64,000 nucleotides of DNA from Candidatus Dietzia intestinipullorum (GCA_019119635.1 DWWP01000047.1:28283-92282), one strand, 5' to 3'. Shown: positions 27,948-40,806, counted from the first letter of the stretch. Notes: generated by a model from the sequence alone, not told the origin. Program-made: numbers and translations.

Positions 27948-29386
27948 AGGTACTCCCTGACCCGGGGTGCGACGCCGACGACCACGGCGAACGCGGCGAG
28001 CGTGGACAGGGCCATGATGAGGTCCGGTCCGTTCGACGACGTCCGTCGCGCGTTGTCGATCCGCGTGCGCAGGGTCTCCCTGGCCTCTTCGATCGCGCCC
28101 TGCATCGATTCGTCGAACTCGTCGAAGGCGGCACCGGAGTCGCCCTCGTCCTGTCCGGACGAGATGGCGATGGCGCCCTGGTAGTCGCCCTGCTGGTAGA
28201 AGGAGTCGGCCCGGTTCTGGGCGGCCATCCAGTCGTCGAGGGCGTCGATCGCGTCGGTGACCGCGCCGTCGTCGTCGAGGCTGACCCGGCCGCTGCCGGA
28301 CTCCTCGGGGTCGAGGTAGACGGTGAGGGTGTCCCGCACCCCGCCGAGGATCGCCGCACGTTCGGCGGACGAGCCCTCCGGGTCGGTGCGACGGACCAGG
28401 TTGAGGGTCTCCTGGGCGCGGACCTTCTGGGCGTTGATGCGTTGGCGGGTCAGTTCGTTCATGGGCGCGGCCCCCTCGGACAGGCCCTTGGCGTTGTCGT
28501 TCGCGGCCAGGAACCCGGCGATCATGGTGATGAGGAACGTGGCGATCACCAGCACCGTGGACAGGGCCAGGCCGGGGTTGATCCGGCGCCCGGTCAGCTT
28601 CCACAGCCATTGTTGGACCAGCAACAGCACCGTGATCGCGAGCCCCAGCAGGAGGAACGACCCCCACGGCGGCGAGGACCACTCCTCGTCCGATTCGCCG
28701 ACCGAGGTGGACTGACGGTCGTAGAGGTCGGCGGCGGCGGGCAGGATCGTGTCCTGCATGAGTGACGACGCGGACGCGAGGTAGGCCGACCCCACCGGGT
28801 TGGTGACCCGGTTGTTGGTCCGCGCGGTCTCCACGAGGCCGGTGTAGGTGGTCAACTGGGCGTTGATGCGGGCGAGTTGGTCTATGGATTCCTCGTCGGT
28901 GCGGTCGAGCCCCTGGGAGGCGGCGATGATGGCCGACGACGACGTGGCGATGGCCTGCAGGTAGCGGTCCCGGAGCTCCGGTGGCTCGATCCCTCCGGTG
29001 ATGAAGGCGGTGTTGGCGGCCGAGTCGGCGATCGTCAGGGAACTGTAGAGCGTCTGGGACGCGTTGGCCACGGGTTCGACCTCGGCCAGCAGGGTCTCGT
29101 GGTGCGACTGGCGCGAGGTGATGGTCGAGGACGCGACGACGCCGCCGATGAGGACCATGATGATCGCGAGGACGCCGAAGATCGTCATGCGTCCGGGCGT
29201 CGTGAGCACGTCGTTCCAGATCCGGGCCGCGCGCCGCCGGACGGCGTGCCGCGCCGGGGCGGGCGCATCGGCCGTGGAGCGGCGGCCGGCGGCGGGCCCC
29301 TTCTTCCCGTGGGAGACGGGGCGTTCGGGATCCGTCTCCGAGGTGTCGGGACGGGTGAGTGTCTCGGCGCCCATGGCGTCACGCAC
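27944..29386 (-). CDS. glnX: GlnX membrane signal transducer
   Basis: A 480-residue membrane protein. Predicted segments: about residues 66-90, then a periplasmic helical region of about 150 residues (receptor-like), two more segments about 240-262 and 275-300, a second outer loop, and a last segment near 455-472. This is the layout of Rv0412c and C. glutamicum GlnX, which link GlnH to PknG. GTG at 29386 with GAGGAACGGGAG upstream was taken; ATG at 29374 is equally possible. First gene of the operon. Confidence 0.85.
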
Positions 29387-29537
29387 CTCCCGTTCCTCGC
29401 CCCGCCCGGGTGGATCCGGTCGGACGTGGGATCCAGGTTAGTGAGTCGATGCCGCATCGTCGGGCAGACTGGTCGAGGAGTACCCCAGGTTCCCGCTCGA
29501 TCCGTCGACGGGGCCGACCCGGCGGAGCGGAGGAGTA

Positions 29538-30551
29538 GTGCCCACGAGCGAGGGTGACGGCAACGGGTGGGTGGTGTCCACGGACGGCACCCGACGGTGG
29601 GGCAGGTTCGGGGCGGCGGGCCTGCTCCTGCGGACGGCTGACCCGTCCGACCCGGCGACCCCTCTCGTCCTGCTGCAGCATCGCGCGGTGTGGACGGCGT
29701 CCGGCGACACGTGGGCCCTGCCGGGCGGCGCCCGCGATTCGCACGAGGACGCGCCGATGGCGGCGCTGCGGGAGACCGAGGAGGAGGCCGAGGTCAGCCC
29801 GGCGGACGTGACGGTCCGGGCCGAGAGGATCACGTCCCGGATGCCCGGGACCGTGTGGCACCGCCCGGGGCTGGATCTGCGCCATGCGGCGGCGTTGATG
29901 CGACGGATACGGCCCGACCAGCGGATCCCGGGGACGTCGGACGGCGCACCGTCGACGCTGCCGCCGCTGGTGGAGGAGTCGCCGGCCGAGGTCGAGTGGA
30001 CGTATACGACCGTCGTCGCGGACGCGCCCCGGGCGCTGGAGACCGTGCCCAACAACGAGAGCCTGGAGCTGCGGTGGGTGCCCGAGGACCGGGTGACCGC
30101 CCTGCCGCTCATGCCGGCCTTCGAGCAGGCCTGGGCGGCGGGGCTGCGGACCGAGCCCGTGGAGCTCGTGGTGGACGTGGCCAACGTGCTGGGGTCACGG
30201 CCGGACGGCTGGTGGAAGGATCGTGCCGGGGCCACGACGCGGCTGCTCGACGAGCTGGGCGCCGACCTGCCCCGCACCCTGGATCTGCCCGTCTCCGCCG
30301 ACGGTCACGGCACCTTCGGCTGGGTGGCCCGCGCGCATGCCGTGATCGAGGGCGCGGCCAAGAGTGCCGAGCACGACGGCCCGTTCGAGGTGCACCGGGC
30401 GGCCGGCGAGGGCGACGACGCGATCGTCGACCTGGTCCGCGATCTGACCTCGGGGCCGCGGCGGGTGGTGACGGTGACCGCGGACCGGGGACTGCGCGAC
30501 CGGCTGCCGTCGGGCAGTCTCGTCGTGGGCCCCCGGGCAATACGCCGCTGA
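29538..30551 (+). CDS. mutT3: MutT3-type Nudix hydrolase fused to a NYN/PIN-like domain
   Basis: A 337-residue two-domain protein. The Nudix box (GGARDSHEDAPMAALRETEEEAEV, residues about 67-90) fits G-x5-E-x7-REUxEExGU except for Ala at the final Gly. The first part corresponds to MutT3 (Rv0413), which cleans oxidised nucleotides, and occupies the same place between glnX and thiE. From residue 215 a second part begins ELVVDVANVLG and ends VVTVTADRGLRDRL, the conserved ends of NYN/YacP-like PIN nucleases (Asp near each end). M. tuberculosis MutT3 is about 217 residues, so the C-terminus is an addition. GTG start with GGAGGAGTA upstream. Confidence 0.78.
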   Translation: MPTSEGDGNGWVVSTDGTRRWGRFGAAGLLLRTADPSDPATPLVLLQHRAVWTASGDTWALPGGARDSHEDAPMAALRETEEEAEVSPADVTVRAERITSRMPGTVWHRPGLDLRHAAALMRRIRPDQRIPGTSDGAPSTLPPLVEESPAEVEWTYTTVVADAPRALETVPNNESLELRWVPEDRVTALPLMPAFEQAWAAGLRTEPVELVVDVANVLGSRPDGWWKDRAGATTRLLDELGADLPRTLDLPVSADGHGTFGWVARAHAVIEGAAKSAEHDGPFEVHRAAGEGDDAIVDLVRDLTSGPRRVVTVTADRGLRDRLPSGSLVVGPRAIRR

Positions 30552-30584
30552 CCGGCGCCGCGGCCGTGGCGGGCCCGGTCGGGG

Positions 30585-30590
30585 CAGACT
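30585..30590 (+). promoter_or_regulatory. Possible leaderless -10 of the PhoD gene
   Basis: CAGACT ends 7 bases before the ATG at 30598; no ribosome site seen. Confidence 0.35.
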
Positions 30591-30597
30591 GGGGCGC

Positions 30598-32409
30598 ATG
30601 ACTGAGACCGGCGTGTCCCCGGAGATCCTCGTGGGTCCGATGTTGCGTTATGTGGACCGCACCGATGCGACGGTGTGGGTGGAGGTGTCCCGACCCTGCC
30701 GGGTGACGATCCGCGCGGGCGGCTGCGAGGCCGTCGAGGACTCGTGGGGCGTCCACGGCCACCACTTCGCACTCCTGCACCTGTCCGGACTCAAATCGGG
30801 GGCGGAGATCCCGTATCAGGTCGAGCTCGACGGCGAGACGGTCTGGCCACTCGACCCGGATCGGCCCAGCGTGATCCGGACGCCGCGCCCGGACACCCCG
30901 GTCCGCCTGTCGTTCGGGTCGTGCCGCCGCGGGGAGAACCAGACGCCCGAGGCCCTGCGCACGATCGGTGCCGACGCCCTGGTGGCCCTGGCGCACCAGA
31001 TGGCCCGCACCCCGCACGATCAGTGGCCGGACGCGATGCTGCTGCTCGGGGATCAGGTCTACGCCGACATCCCGAGCCGGGAGATCACGGAGCGGCTCGC
31101 GGAGCGCCGCCGCGCCGGCGAGGGGCCGCGGGCGGTGCGCGAGTCGGCCGGCGCCGGCGGTGACCGTGACGTCTCGCAGGAGATCTGCGACTTCGAGGAG
31201 TACTCCTGGCTCTATCACGAGTCGTGGCGCGACCCGGACGTGCGGTGGCTGCTGTCCACGGTGCCGAGCTGCATGATCCTCGACGACCACGACCTGCGCG
31301 ACGACTGGAACTCCTCGTATGCGTGGCGGGAGGAGATGACCGCGCAATCCTGGTGGCCCGACCGCGTGGCCGGGGCCTTCTCCAGCTACTTCGTCTACCA
31401 GCACCTGGGCAATCTGGCCCCTGACGAGTTGGAGTCCGATGAGGTGTACCGGCGTCTGCGCGCGGCGGGGGACGACGACGAGCGCGAGCGGATCCTGACC
31501 GACTTCGCACTCGCCGCCGACGAGCAGCGGGGCGCGGCGCAGTGGAGTTTCCACCGCGACTTCGGGCGTGTCCGTGTGGTGATGCTGGACGTGCGGGCCT
31601 CGCGCCATCTGGACCCCGCGGACCGGCTCGTGATGGACCACGACGAATGGGCGTGGACGCGCCGCACCTGCCTGGACGCCGACGTGGACCACTTGGTGAT
31701 CGGCTCCTCGTTGCCCGCGTTCATGCTCCCGGCCCTCCATCACCTGGAGGGGTGGAACGAGGCGGTGGCCCGGCACCGGGCGGACGCGCCCCTGTCCGTC
31801 CGGGTGGGCGAGTGGATCCGCCGCACGGTCGACCTCGAGCACTGGGGGGCGTTCCGGAACAGCTTCGACGCCCTGGTGGAACTGCTCACCGAGGTCGCCT
31901 CCGGTCGCGATCGCGCCGCGCCCGCGTCGATCCTCATGCTGGGTGGCGACGTGCACTGCTCCTACCTCGAAGAGGTGGAGCTGACCGCACCCGAGGTGGC
32001 CGGCTCCACCACGCGCGTGCACCAGCTGGTCATGTCGCCGTACCGCAACCCGTTGGAGCAGGCGATCCGGGTGGTCAACCGCGTGTCGCTGCGCGCGGTC
32101 GTCCCGGCACTGACGCGACGACTGGCCGCGTCGGTGGGGGTGCGGGATCCGGAGGCGAGGTGGGATGTCACCGACGGGATCTGGTTCGACAACGGGGTGA
32201 TGACCCTCGTCCTGGAGGGCAGGCACGCGTCGGTCGAGGTCGAGCACGCGGCCGTCGAGTGGCCGGTCGCCGGGCTGGGGCGCCTGCTCACGCTCGTTCC
32301 CGGCCTGGCGCCGGGGTCGTGGGGGCGGCGCGCCGGTCGGGGCGGCGACGACACCGGTCAGAAGCCCCGCCAGGTGCTCCGGCGGACTCTGACCAAGCGG
32401 CTCACCTGA
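30598..32409 (+). CDS. PhoD-like metallophosphatase
   Basis: A 603-residue alkaline phosphatase D-family protein. An N-terminal Fn3-like strand domain (residues 1-100) precedes the metallophosphatase: [41 protein letters not shown] (metal Asp), [10 protein letters not shown] (Asn/His pair replaced by DDHD), and [15 protein letters not shown]. No signal peptide or Tat motif is present, so it appears cytoplasmic, unlike classical PhoD. The substrate is not known. It overlaps thiE by 8 bases tail to tail. Confidence 0.8.
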   Translation: MTETGVSPEILVGPMLRYVDRTDATVWVEVSRPCRVTIRAGGCEAVEDSWGVHGHHFALLHLSGLKSGAEIPYQVELDGETVWPLDPDRPSVIRTPRPDTPVRLSFGSCRRGENQTPEALRTIGADALVALAHQMARTPHDQWPDAMLLLGDQVYADIPSREITERLAERRRAGEGPRAVRESAGAGGDRDVSQEICDFEEYSWLYHESWRDPDVRWLLSTVPSCMILDDHDLRDDWNSSYAWREEMTAQSWWPDRVAGAFSSYFVYQHLGNLAPDELESDEVYRRLRAAGDDDERERILTDFALAADEQRGAAQWSFHRDFGRVRVVMLDVRASRHLDPADRLVMDHDEWAWTRRTCLDADVDHLVIGSSLPAFMLPALHHLEGWNEAVARHRADAPLSVRVGEWIRRTVDLEHWGAFRNSFDALVELLTEVASGRDRAAPASILMLGGDVHCSYLEEVELTAPEVAGSTTRVHQLVMSPYRNPLEQAIRVVNRVSLRAVVPALTRRLAASVGVRDPEARWDVTDGIWFDNGVMTLVLEGRHASVEVEHAAVEWPVAGLGRLLTLVPGLAPGSWGRRAGRGGDDTGQKPRQVLRRTLTKRLT

Positions 32410-33124
32410 GCAGGGCCGCCCGCAGGTCGCGGGCGGCGGACGTCGGATCGGCGGCCCCGGTGATCGCGCGGACCACCACGACCCGCCTGGCCCCGGCCTC
32501 GACGACCTCGCCCAGGGTGGGGGAGTCGATCCCGCCGATCGCGAACCACGGCCGGGAGTCGCCGACGGTCGTGGCGGCGTGGCGCACGAGGTCGAGGCCC
32601 GGCGCGTGGCGGCCCGGCTTGGTCGGCGTGGGCCAGACCGGTCCGGTGCAGAAGTAGTCGAACAGGGGGTCGGCGGCGGCCGCGTCGACCTCGTCGGGGG
32701 CGTGGCAGGACACGCCCAGGATCATGTCGCTGCCGATGATGCGTCGGGCCCACTCCTCGGGCAGATCGTCCTGTCCGATGTGGAGCACGTCGGCCCCCGA
32801 CGCTGCAGCGATGTCCGCGCGGTCGTTGACGGCCACCAGCGCCCCGGCCTCGTCGCACACCTCGCGCAGCACCGCGAGCGCCCGCAGCTCGTGCGCGGCC
32901 TCGAGCGGGCCCTGCTCTCGCTCGCCGACCGAGTTCTTGTCCCGCAGCTGCACCAGGTCCACACCGCCGGCCAGCGCGGCGGTGGCGTCCCGCCGCAGCG
33001 CCGGGTACTCGCCGCCCCACCCCTGCTCACGTGCCTGCTCGTCGAGGTGCCGGCGGGCGTCGATACACAGGTAGAGGCGGGAGTCGGCGAGGCGGGCGCG
33101 GCGGCGGCCGGCGAGATCGGTCAT
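32402..33124 (-). CDS. thiE: Thiamin-phosphate synthase
   Basis: A 240-residue TIM-barrel enzyme that joins HMP pyrophosphate and thiazole phosphate. Motifs: [22 protein letters not shown] (with the substrate Lys), [24 protein letters not shown], and [19 protein letters not shown]. Start ATG at 33124 follows a TAGCGT -10 by 7 bases (leaderless) and is divergent from thiO. The extra GTG at 33133 lies inside that -10 and is excluded. Confidence 0.92.
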   Translation of the reverse strand: MTDLAGRRRARLADSRLYLCIDARRHLDEQAREQGWGGEYPALRRDATAALAGGVDLVQLRDKNSVGEREQGPLEAAHELRALAVLREVCDEAGALVAVNDRADIAAASGADVLHIGQDDLPEEWARRIIGSDMILGVSCHAPDEVDAAAADPLFDYFCTGPVWPTPTKPGRHAPGLDLVRHAATTVGDSRPWFAIGGIDSPTLGEVVEAGARRVVVVRAITGAADPTSAARDLRAALLR

Positions 33125-33131
33125 GGCCGTC

Positions 33132-33160
33132 ACGCTAGGCGATCCCCGGACGCCTAGGCT
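33132..33160. promoter_or_regulatory. Divergent leaderless promoters of thiE and thiO
   Basis: On the minus strand TAGCGT (33132-33137) stands 7 bases before the thiE ATG. On the plus strand TAGGCT (33155-33160) stands 8 bases before the thiO ATG. Only 44 bases separate the two genes, and no riboswitch is present here. Confidence 0.55.
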
Positions 33161-33168
33161 CTCCAGGT

Positions 33169-34326
33169 ATGAGCTCCTCCCCGCCTCGGCACGAGTACGA
33201 CCGGGTCGCGGTGGTGGGCGGCTCGGTGATCGGACTGGCCTGCGCGTGGGCGCTCGCGCGTTCCGGCGCGGTCGCGGAGGTCGTGGTCCACGAACCCGAC
33301 GACTCCGGGCCCGACGGCGTCCCCACCGGCGGCGCGGCGTGGGTGGCCGGCGGCATGCTCGCCCCCTTCAGCGAGGCCTGGCCAGGCGAGGAGTCGGTCT
33401 TCGCGCTGGGTGTCGCCTCGGTGCGCCGCTGGCCGGGGTTCCTCCGCGAGCTCGAGCCGCATCGCCCGGGCGGCCCGATGATCCGCAGCGCCGCCCACAC
33501 GCACATGCTGGCCGTGGACGAGGCCGACGCGCGTGACCTCGAGTTGGCCATGACCTGGGCGGCCGGCAACGACATCGTCGTCGAGGGCGGGGTGACCGAC
33601 GCCGACCTGCGCCGGGTCACCCGTCGCGAACTGCGCGCCGCCGAGCCGTCACTGGCCCGGGTCGCGCGCGCCGCATACCGGATGGACTCCGAGGGCGCGG
33701 TGGACAACCGCGTCCTCCTCCGCGCGCTCGCCCGGGCCTGCCGCGCCGAGGGGGTGAGGTGGGCGCGCGGCGTCGTCCCCTCGCTCGACGACGTCGAGGC
33801 GGACCGGGTCGTGCTGGCCGCAGGGGGCGGTTCGGCGGCTCTGGCCGGGCTGCCGGTGCGGCCGGTCAAAGGGGAGGTCCTGCGGCTGCTGGCGCGGCCA
33901 GGGTGCGAGGAGCCGCCCCGGGGCGTCGTCCGCGCGTTCGTCCGCGGCCGCCCGCTCTACCTGGTGCCGCGGGACGGGGGGATCGTCGTGGGGGCCACGC
34001 AGTACGAGCACGGTGACGACCGGCAGGTCACCGTGGGCGGGGTCAGAGATCTGCTCGCGGACGCCGAGACGGTGTTTCCGGGGATCGGCGAGTACGAGCT
34101 GGCGGAGATGATCGCCGGTCTGCGGCCCGTGTCGCCGGACAACCTGCCGATCCTCGGGCCGGCCACGGAGGGAGGCGACCCGAGGGTCGTCTACGCCACC
34201 GGGCACGGGCGCAACGGCATCGCGCTCACCCCCGTCACGGCGGCCACGGTGGTCGCGGATGTGCTCGGCCGGCCTGCCCCGCCGGCCGCCGCGGCCGCGC
34301 GCCCCGGACGCCTCGCGCGCGGCTGA
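33169..34326 (+). CDS. thiO: Glycine oxidase ThiO
   Basis: A 385-residue FAD-dependent amine oxidase that makes iminoglycine for the thiazole ring. FAD motif [18 protein letters not shown] at the N-terminus, [47 protein letters not shown] and the C-terminal [15 protein letters not shown] with [16 protein letters not shown]. Followed by thiS and thiG, which use its product. Confidence 0.92.
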   Translation: MSSSPPRHEYDRVAVVGGSVIGLACAWALARSGAVAEVVVHEPDDSGPDGVPTGGAAWVAGGMLAPFSEAWPGEESVFALGVASVRRWPGFLRELEPHRPGGPMIRSAAHTHMLAVDEADARDLELAMTWAAGNDIVVEGGVTDADLRRVTRRELRAAEPSLARVARAAYRMDSEGAVDNRVLLRALARACRAEGVRWARGVVPSLDDVEADRVVLAAGGGSAALAGLPVRPVKGEVLRLLARPGCEEPPRGVVRAFVRGRPLYLVPRDGGIVVGATQYEHGDDRQVTVGGVRDLLADAETVFPGIGEYELAEMIAGLRPVSPDNLPILGPATEGGDPRVVYATGHGRNGIALTPVTAATVVADVLGRPAPPAAAAARPGRLARG

Positions 34327-34345
34327 GAGTGTCGGCGGCACCCAC

Positions 34346-34351
34346 TAGGAT
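34346..34351 (+). promoter_or_regulatory. Possible internal -10 before thiS
   Basis: TAGGAT 32 bases before the thiS GTG, with CAGGAGG (34371-34377) as ribosome site. thiS-thiG may have their own promoter as well as reading through from thiO. Confidence 0.35.
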
Positions 34352-34383
34352 GGCGGGCAACGCACGACTGCTCAGGAGGCCCC

Positions 34384-35446
<1,063 letters not shown>

Positions 35447-35453
35447 GCGGTCG

Positions 35454-36107
35454 TCACCCGTCCTGCTCGCGCGGGACCCGGCGGACCTCGACGCCCGCCC
35501 ACACCGCCAGCCCCGTCACCCGGATCCGGGGCGCGCCGGACGGGGCCTGACGTACCGGGCGGCCGTCCCTGCTCCTGCCGGAGACGTCGCCGAACCCGCC
35601 CATGATGCCGAGCCCGCTCACGTCGACCTGCACGTCGTCGGGCACCACGATCTCGATCCCGCCCATGAACGCGAACGCCCGGATGGTGACCTCCTGCGAC
35701 TGCAGGTTCGCCCGCCGCAGGTCCAGGCTCACCCCGCCCATGACCGCCACCGTGGTGTGCTCGGTCGTCACCGTCCACGGGCCGTTGCGCTCGCACCCGC
35801 CCAGGACCGCCAACGACGTCGACGGCCCCGGGCCCCCGGTGACCCTGCGCGCCGGCGCTGACTCCTGCTGCGGTTCCGGCCTGCGCTCGAACGGCTGGCG
35901 GGCGGGGGAGAGGTCCCGGGTCAGCTCGGCCAGGTCGGATTGGAACACCGCGGCGTAGGCCCGCGTGGTGCGGTCGTCGAACTCGGCCAGTGTGAGCCTG
36001 CCCTCGGAGTACGCCTGCTGCAGAAGCCGGGATGTCGCCTCGCGCTCGGGATCCGAGGCGCGGATCGCGGGGATGCGGCGGTCGGGGTCGGGCGTGCCGT
36101 CGTCCAT
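35454..36107 (-). CDS. DUF1707 and LiaF-like C-terminal domain protein
   Basis: A 217-residue protein. Residues 12-65 form the DUF1707 domain (IRASDPEREATSRLLQQAYSEGRLTLAEFDDR). The C-terminal part repeats AVMGGVSLDLRRA, AFMGGIEIVVP and GIMGGFGDVSG, the beta-helix pattern of LiaF/cell-wall-active-antibiotic response domains. There are no membrane segments. The ATG at 36107 follows TACTCT by 6 bases. Family function in actinobacteria is unclear; an envelope-stress role is plausible. Confidence 0.75.
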   Translation of the reverse strand: MDDGTPDPDRRIPAIRASDPEREATSRLLQQAYSEGRLTLAEFDDRTTRAYAAVFQSDLAELTRDLSPARQPFERRPEPQQESAPARRVTGGPGPSTSLAVLGGCERNGPWTVTTEHTTVAVMGGVSLDLRRANLQSQEVTIRAFAFMGGIEIVVPDDVQVDVSGLGIMGGFGDVSGRSRDGRPVRQAPSGAPRIRVTGLAVWAGVEVRRVPREQDG

Positions 36108-36113
36108 GTGCAA

Positions 36114-36187
36114 AGAGTAGGTCGTCACCACGACTGTGTGTGGGCTGAAGGGTGGAACCTCGCGCGCGGCGCGTCACAAGGCACACT
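36114..36187. promoter_or_regulatory. Divergent leaderless promoters of DUF1707 gene and ABC ATPase
   Basis: On the minus strand TACTCT (36114-36119) stands 6 bases before the ATG at 36107. On the plus strand CACACT (36182-36187) stands 7 bases before the ATG at 36195. Confidence 0.45.
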
Positions 36188-36194
36188 GGACACC

Positions 36195-37109
36195 ATGATC
36201 GAGGTACGCAACCTGACCAAACGCTACGGCGAGTCGACCGCCGTGGACGATCTCACCTTCTCGGTGCGACCCGGTGTCGTCACTGGCTTCCTCGGGCCCA
36301 ACGGCGCCGGCAAGTCCACGACCATGCGGATGATCGTCGGGTTGGACGCCCCGACCTCGGGAGAGGCGCTGGTGGGCGGGACCCGCTACCGCGACCTCCA
36401 GCATCCCTCACGCACCGTCGGCTGTCTGCTCGACGCCTCGTGGGTCCACGCCAACCGGTCCGGGGGCGCGCACCTGAAGATGATCGCCGCCGCCGGGGGG
36501 ATCTCCCAGTCCCGCGTCGACGAGATGCTGGGGCTCGTGGGTCTGACCGAGGTGGCCGGGCGCAAGGTCGGCGGCTACTCGCTGGGCATGCGGCAACGCC
36601 TGGGGCTGGCCACCGCGATGCTCGGTGACCCGGAGGTCCTCATGTTCGACGAGCCCGTCAACGGCCTCGACCCCGAGGGCATCCTCTGGATCCGTCGCTT
36701 CATGCACGCCCGCGCCAACGAGGGGCGGACAGTGCTGGTGTCCAGCCACATGCTCTCGGAGATGGCGCAGACGGCGCAGGACCTCGTCGTGATCGGACGC
36801 GGGCAGCTGCGCGCGCAGACCTCCGTGGACGAGTTCCTGTCCCGGGGCGCAGCCACGGTCGTCCTCCGCACCCCGCACGTCGACGAGTTCACCGCCGCCG
36901 CGCGGGAGGAGGGCGTGCGGGCGACCTTCGACCCCGTCAAGGGCGTGTTCACCGTCGTCGACGCCACCGCGGTGTGGGTGGGCGACTTCGCCGCGAGCCT
37001 GGGGATCACCGTGCACGAGCTCACCGAGAAGCGGGCGTCCCTCGAGGAGGCGTTCATGGCGCTCACCGACGACGATGTCGAGTACCACGGTCAGGAGGCC
37101 ACCGAATGA
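36195..37109 (+). CDS. ABC transporter ATP-binding protein
   Basis: A 304-residue ATPase. Walker A GPNGAGKSTT, signature SLGMRQRLGLA, Walker B VLMFDEPVNGLDP and the H-loop SSHMLSEMA are intact. The last 85 residues form the C-terminal domain seen in BcrA/NatA-type exporters. Its stop overlaps the permease start (ATGA), so the two form an ABC-2 transporter. Substrate unknown; drug, lantibiotic or Na+ export are family possibilities. Confidence 0.9.
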   Translation: MIEVRNLTKRYGESTAVDDLTFSVRPGVVTGFLGPNGAGKSTTMRMIVGLDAPTSGEALVGGTRYRDLQHPSRTVGCLLDASWVHANRSGGAHLKMIAAAGGISQSRVDEMLGLVGLTEVAGRKVGGYSLGMRQRLGLATAMLGDPEVLMFDEPVNGLDPEGILWIRRFMHARANEGRTVLVSSHMLSEMAQTAQDLVVIGRGQLRAQTSVDEFLSRGAATVVLRTPHVDEFTAAAREEGVRATFDPVKGVFTVVDATAVWVGDFAASLGITVHELTEKRASLEEAFMALTDDDVEYHGQEATE

Positions 37110-37870
37110 CGTTGCTCAAGTCCGAGTGGATCAAGCTGACCACCACCCAGAGCGCGTACTGGCTCTACGGTCTCGCGATCGTCTTCGCCGTGGGCCTGGG
37201 CGCCATCGTCGGCCAGTTCGAGCAGGTCTCGGCCGGCGAGCCCGTCGCCGGCGCCCCGGGCGGCGGCAGCGACCCGCTCTTCGCGCTCATGGGCGTCACC
37301 GTCTTCACGGTGTTCCTCGTGTGGATCGCGGCGATCGTCTCGGTCACCGGTGAGTACCGCTACCACACGCTCAAGGCGACCTTCCTGGTCGCGCCGGCCC
37401 GGTGGCCCGCCATCGTCACCAAGACGGCACTGCTCACCGTGGCGTCGATGCTCGTCACCGCGGTCTCGATCATCCTGGCGTTCGTCGTCGCCGGCGGGCT
37501 GTCCGGCGTGGATTCCTGGACCGCGTTCTCGGGTGACGGGCTGAAGTACCTCTGGCGGTTCCCCGTCTACACCGGGCTGGGCACCCTCGCCGTGTTGGGG
37601 CTGGCCTACATCATGCGGAACGCTGCCGGCGCCATCGCACTGCTCCTGGTGTGGACGCTCGGCGTGGAGTCCATGGTCATGATGATCCCGAAGTTCGGCG
37701 AGGACCTCGCGGGGTGGATGCCCTTCACCAACGGTGACTTCTGGACCCAGGGGGAGATCGCGCAGGGTGCCATCACCTGGGGCGAATGGCCGGCCCTGGC
37801 CTGGTACGCGGTCGTCTGCGTGGCACTGTGGGCCGGCGGCCTCGCGCTGACGATGCGCCGCGACGCCTGA
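37106..37870 (+). CDS. ABC-2 type transporter permease
   Basis: A 254-residue membrane protein with six predicted segments (about residues 20-40, 67-88, 103-128, 150-172, 174-192, 225-248). The N-terminal LLKSEWIKLTTTQS motif is usual for this permease type. Partner of the preceding ATPase. Confidence 0.87.
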   Translation: MTLLKSEWIKLTTTQSAYWLYGLAIVFAVGLGAIVGQFEQVSAGEPVAGAPGGGSDPLFALMGVTVFTVFLVWIAAIVSVTGEYRYHTLKATFLVAPARWPAIVTKTALLTVASMLVTAVSIILAFVVAGGLSGVDSWTAFSGDGLKYLWRFPVYTGLGTLAVLGLAYIMRNAAGAIALLLVWTLGVESMVMMIPKFGEDLAGWMPFTNGDFWTQGEIAQGAITWGEWPALAWYAVVCVALWAGGLALTMRRDA

Positions 37871-37897
37871 CCCCCGCCCGGAACACACGGGCGGGGG
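37871..37897. terminator. Bidirectional terminator between permease and thiC
   Basis: CCCCCGCCCG (37871-37880) and CGGGCGGGGG (37888-37897) form a 10-bp stem with a 7-base loop, directly after the permease stop and 7 bases from the thiC stop. Confidence 0.85.
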
Positions 37898-37904
37898 CGT
37901 GGCG

Positions 37905-39737
<1,833 letters not shown>

Positions 39738-39741
39738 TCAG

Positions 39742-39832
39742 CTCCCTACGCCGGCATGACCCGGACAGGTTCTACGGTCGACGACCCGGCCGGTCGTCCT
39801 CTCAGCCCACGCTCCGAAGCGGGCTCCCGTGT
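39742..39832 (-). promoter_or_regulatory. TPP riboswitch (THI element) of thiC
   Basis: Read on the minus strand: GGGCTGAGAGGACG, a variable P3 stem (GACGACCGGCCGGGTCGTC), GAACCTGTCCGGGTCATGCC and GGCGTAGGGA, which are the conserved core blocks of the thiamin pyrophosphate aptamer. The aptamer ends about 13 bases before the thiC ATG, so control is most likely by hiding the ribosome site. Confidence 0.93.
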
Positions 39833-39873
39833 GGATGGATATGAAGTTGTACGGCCGACCCTACACCGGGGAG

Positions 39874-39879
39874 TAGGCT
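39874..39879 (+). promoter_or_regulatory. Promoter -10 of the small acetyltransferase gene
   Basis: TAGGCT, 35 bases before the ATG at 39915, with AAGGAG (39904-39909) as ribosome site. Confidence 0.4.
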
Positions 39880-39914
39880 CCGCAAGGGAGCCCGTTCAGC
39901 GCGAAGGAGTTCTG

Positions 39915-40211
39915 ATGTCTGCCCGAGAGTCGTTGGTGCTTGTCCACAACACCGAGAGAGACCGGTTCGAGCTGTGGGACGGCGAGACGTTCATGGGCCT
40001 GGTCGGCTACGAGGTGGACGGGGACGTCTTTATTCTTCTCCACACCGTCATCGAGGAGCGGTTCGGCCAACAGGGCATCGCGCGCTTGCTGGTCAGCCTG
40101 GTCCTCACCCGGTTCCGGCTCGACGGTGTCAAGATCCGGCCGGTGTGCAGCTATGTCCGCCGGTTCCTGGTCCGATTCCCCGAATATCAACTCCTCGTCG
40201 CCGCGGACTGA
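39915..40211 (+). CDS. Small GNAT-family acetyltransferase (YidJ-like)
   Basis: A 98-residue protein of the short GNAT type. Visible: RFELWDGETFMGLVGYEVDGDVFILLHTVIEERFGQQGIARLLV, the acetyl-CoA loop (Q-x-G-I-A), and the ending VCSYVRRFLVRFPEYQ, characteristic of YidJ/GNAT-2 proteins. Substrate unknown. Confidence 0.8.
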   Translation: MSARESLVLVHNTERDRFELWDGETFMGLVGYEVDGDVFILLHTVIEERFGQQGIARLLVSLVLTRFRLDGVKIRPVCSYVRRFLVRFPEYQLLVAAD

Positions 40212-40239
40212 CGGCGGCCCCACCCGAGAAGGACGATGC

Positions 40240-40659
40240 ATGACGTACCCGCAGGATGGCTCGCAGCCCGACTACCCGACGCAGCCCGGATACGGCTCCC
40301 AGGCGGGGTACCCGGGGCAGTCTGACTACTCTGCGCAGCCCGGCTACTCGGTGCCGGCCGGTTACCAGGCCGCGGGTGGCTATCACGACAGCGCCTCCGC
40401 CCGCCCCGGGCCGCCCTCCAACGTCGGCTGGGCCGTCGCGGCGATCGTCTGCTTCTGGCCCCTGGCCTTTGTCGCCATGACCCGGGCGATCGACGTCTAC
40501 CCGCTGTGGGCGGCCGGCCGCCACGCCGAGGCCGAAGCGGCCAGCGCCACCGCCAAGAAGCTGGGCGTGATCTCGCTCGTGATCGCCGCCGTCGTGATCG
40601 TCTTGTACTTCGTGTTCGTATTCGCGATGGTGGGCCTCGCCGCGAACGCGAGTTACTGA
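40240..40659 (+). CDS. CD225/dispanin-like membrane protein
   Basis: A 139-residue protein. Residues 1-55 are Gln/Gly/Tyr/Pro-rich repeats (PGYGSQAGYPGQ type). Then two membrane segments (about residues 64-82 and 111-137) separated by a cytosolic loop, the CD225 pattern: AIVCFWPLAFVAMTRA and AEAEAASATAKKLGVIS. Bacterial members are of unknown function. ATG at 40240 with GAGAAGGACG upstream, 28 bases after the acetyltransferase gene. Confidence 0.78.
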   Translation: MTYPQDGSQPDYPTQPGYGSQAGYPGQSDYSAQPGYSVPAGYQAAGGYHDSASARPGPPSNVGWAVAAIVCFWPLAFVAMTRAIDVYPLWAAGRHAEAEAASATAKKLGVISLVIAAVVIVLYFVFVFAMVGLAANASY

Positions 40660-40667
40660 CCCCGCAA

Positions 40668-40691
40668 ACCAGCCCCGGTCGCGGGGCTGGT
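40668..40691 (+). terminator. Terminator after the CD225-like gene
   Basis: ACCAGCCCCG and CGGGGCTGGT pair over 10 bp with a 4-base loop, 9 bases after the stop. Confidence 0.8.
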
Positions 40692-40761
40692 CCGCGCCAG
40701 CGAGGGGCGACCCTACTGCGTGGCCGCGCCCCGCCCGATTTGTAGTCGTTTGTGTGCACCC

Positions 40762-40782
40762 GTGCCGGGGAGGCCCCGGCAC
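40762..40782 (-). terminator. Terminator after the CoA-binding protein gene
   Basis: GTGCCGGGG and CCCCGGCAC form a 9-bp stem with a 3-base loop, 24 bases beyond the minus-strand stop at 40807. Confidence 0.75.
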
Positions 40783-40806
40783 CCGGGCGCACCAGGGGAT
40801 CGGCCG

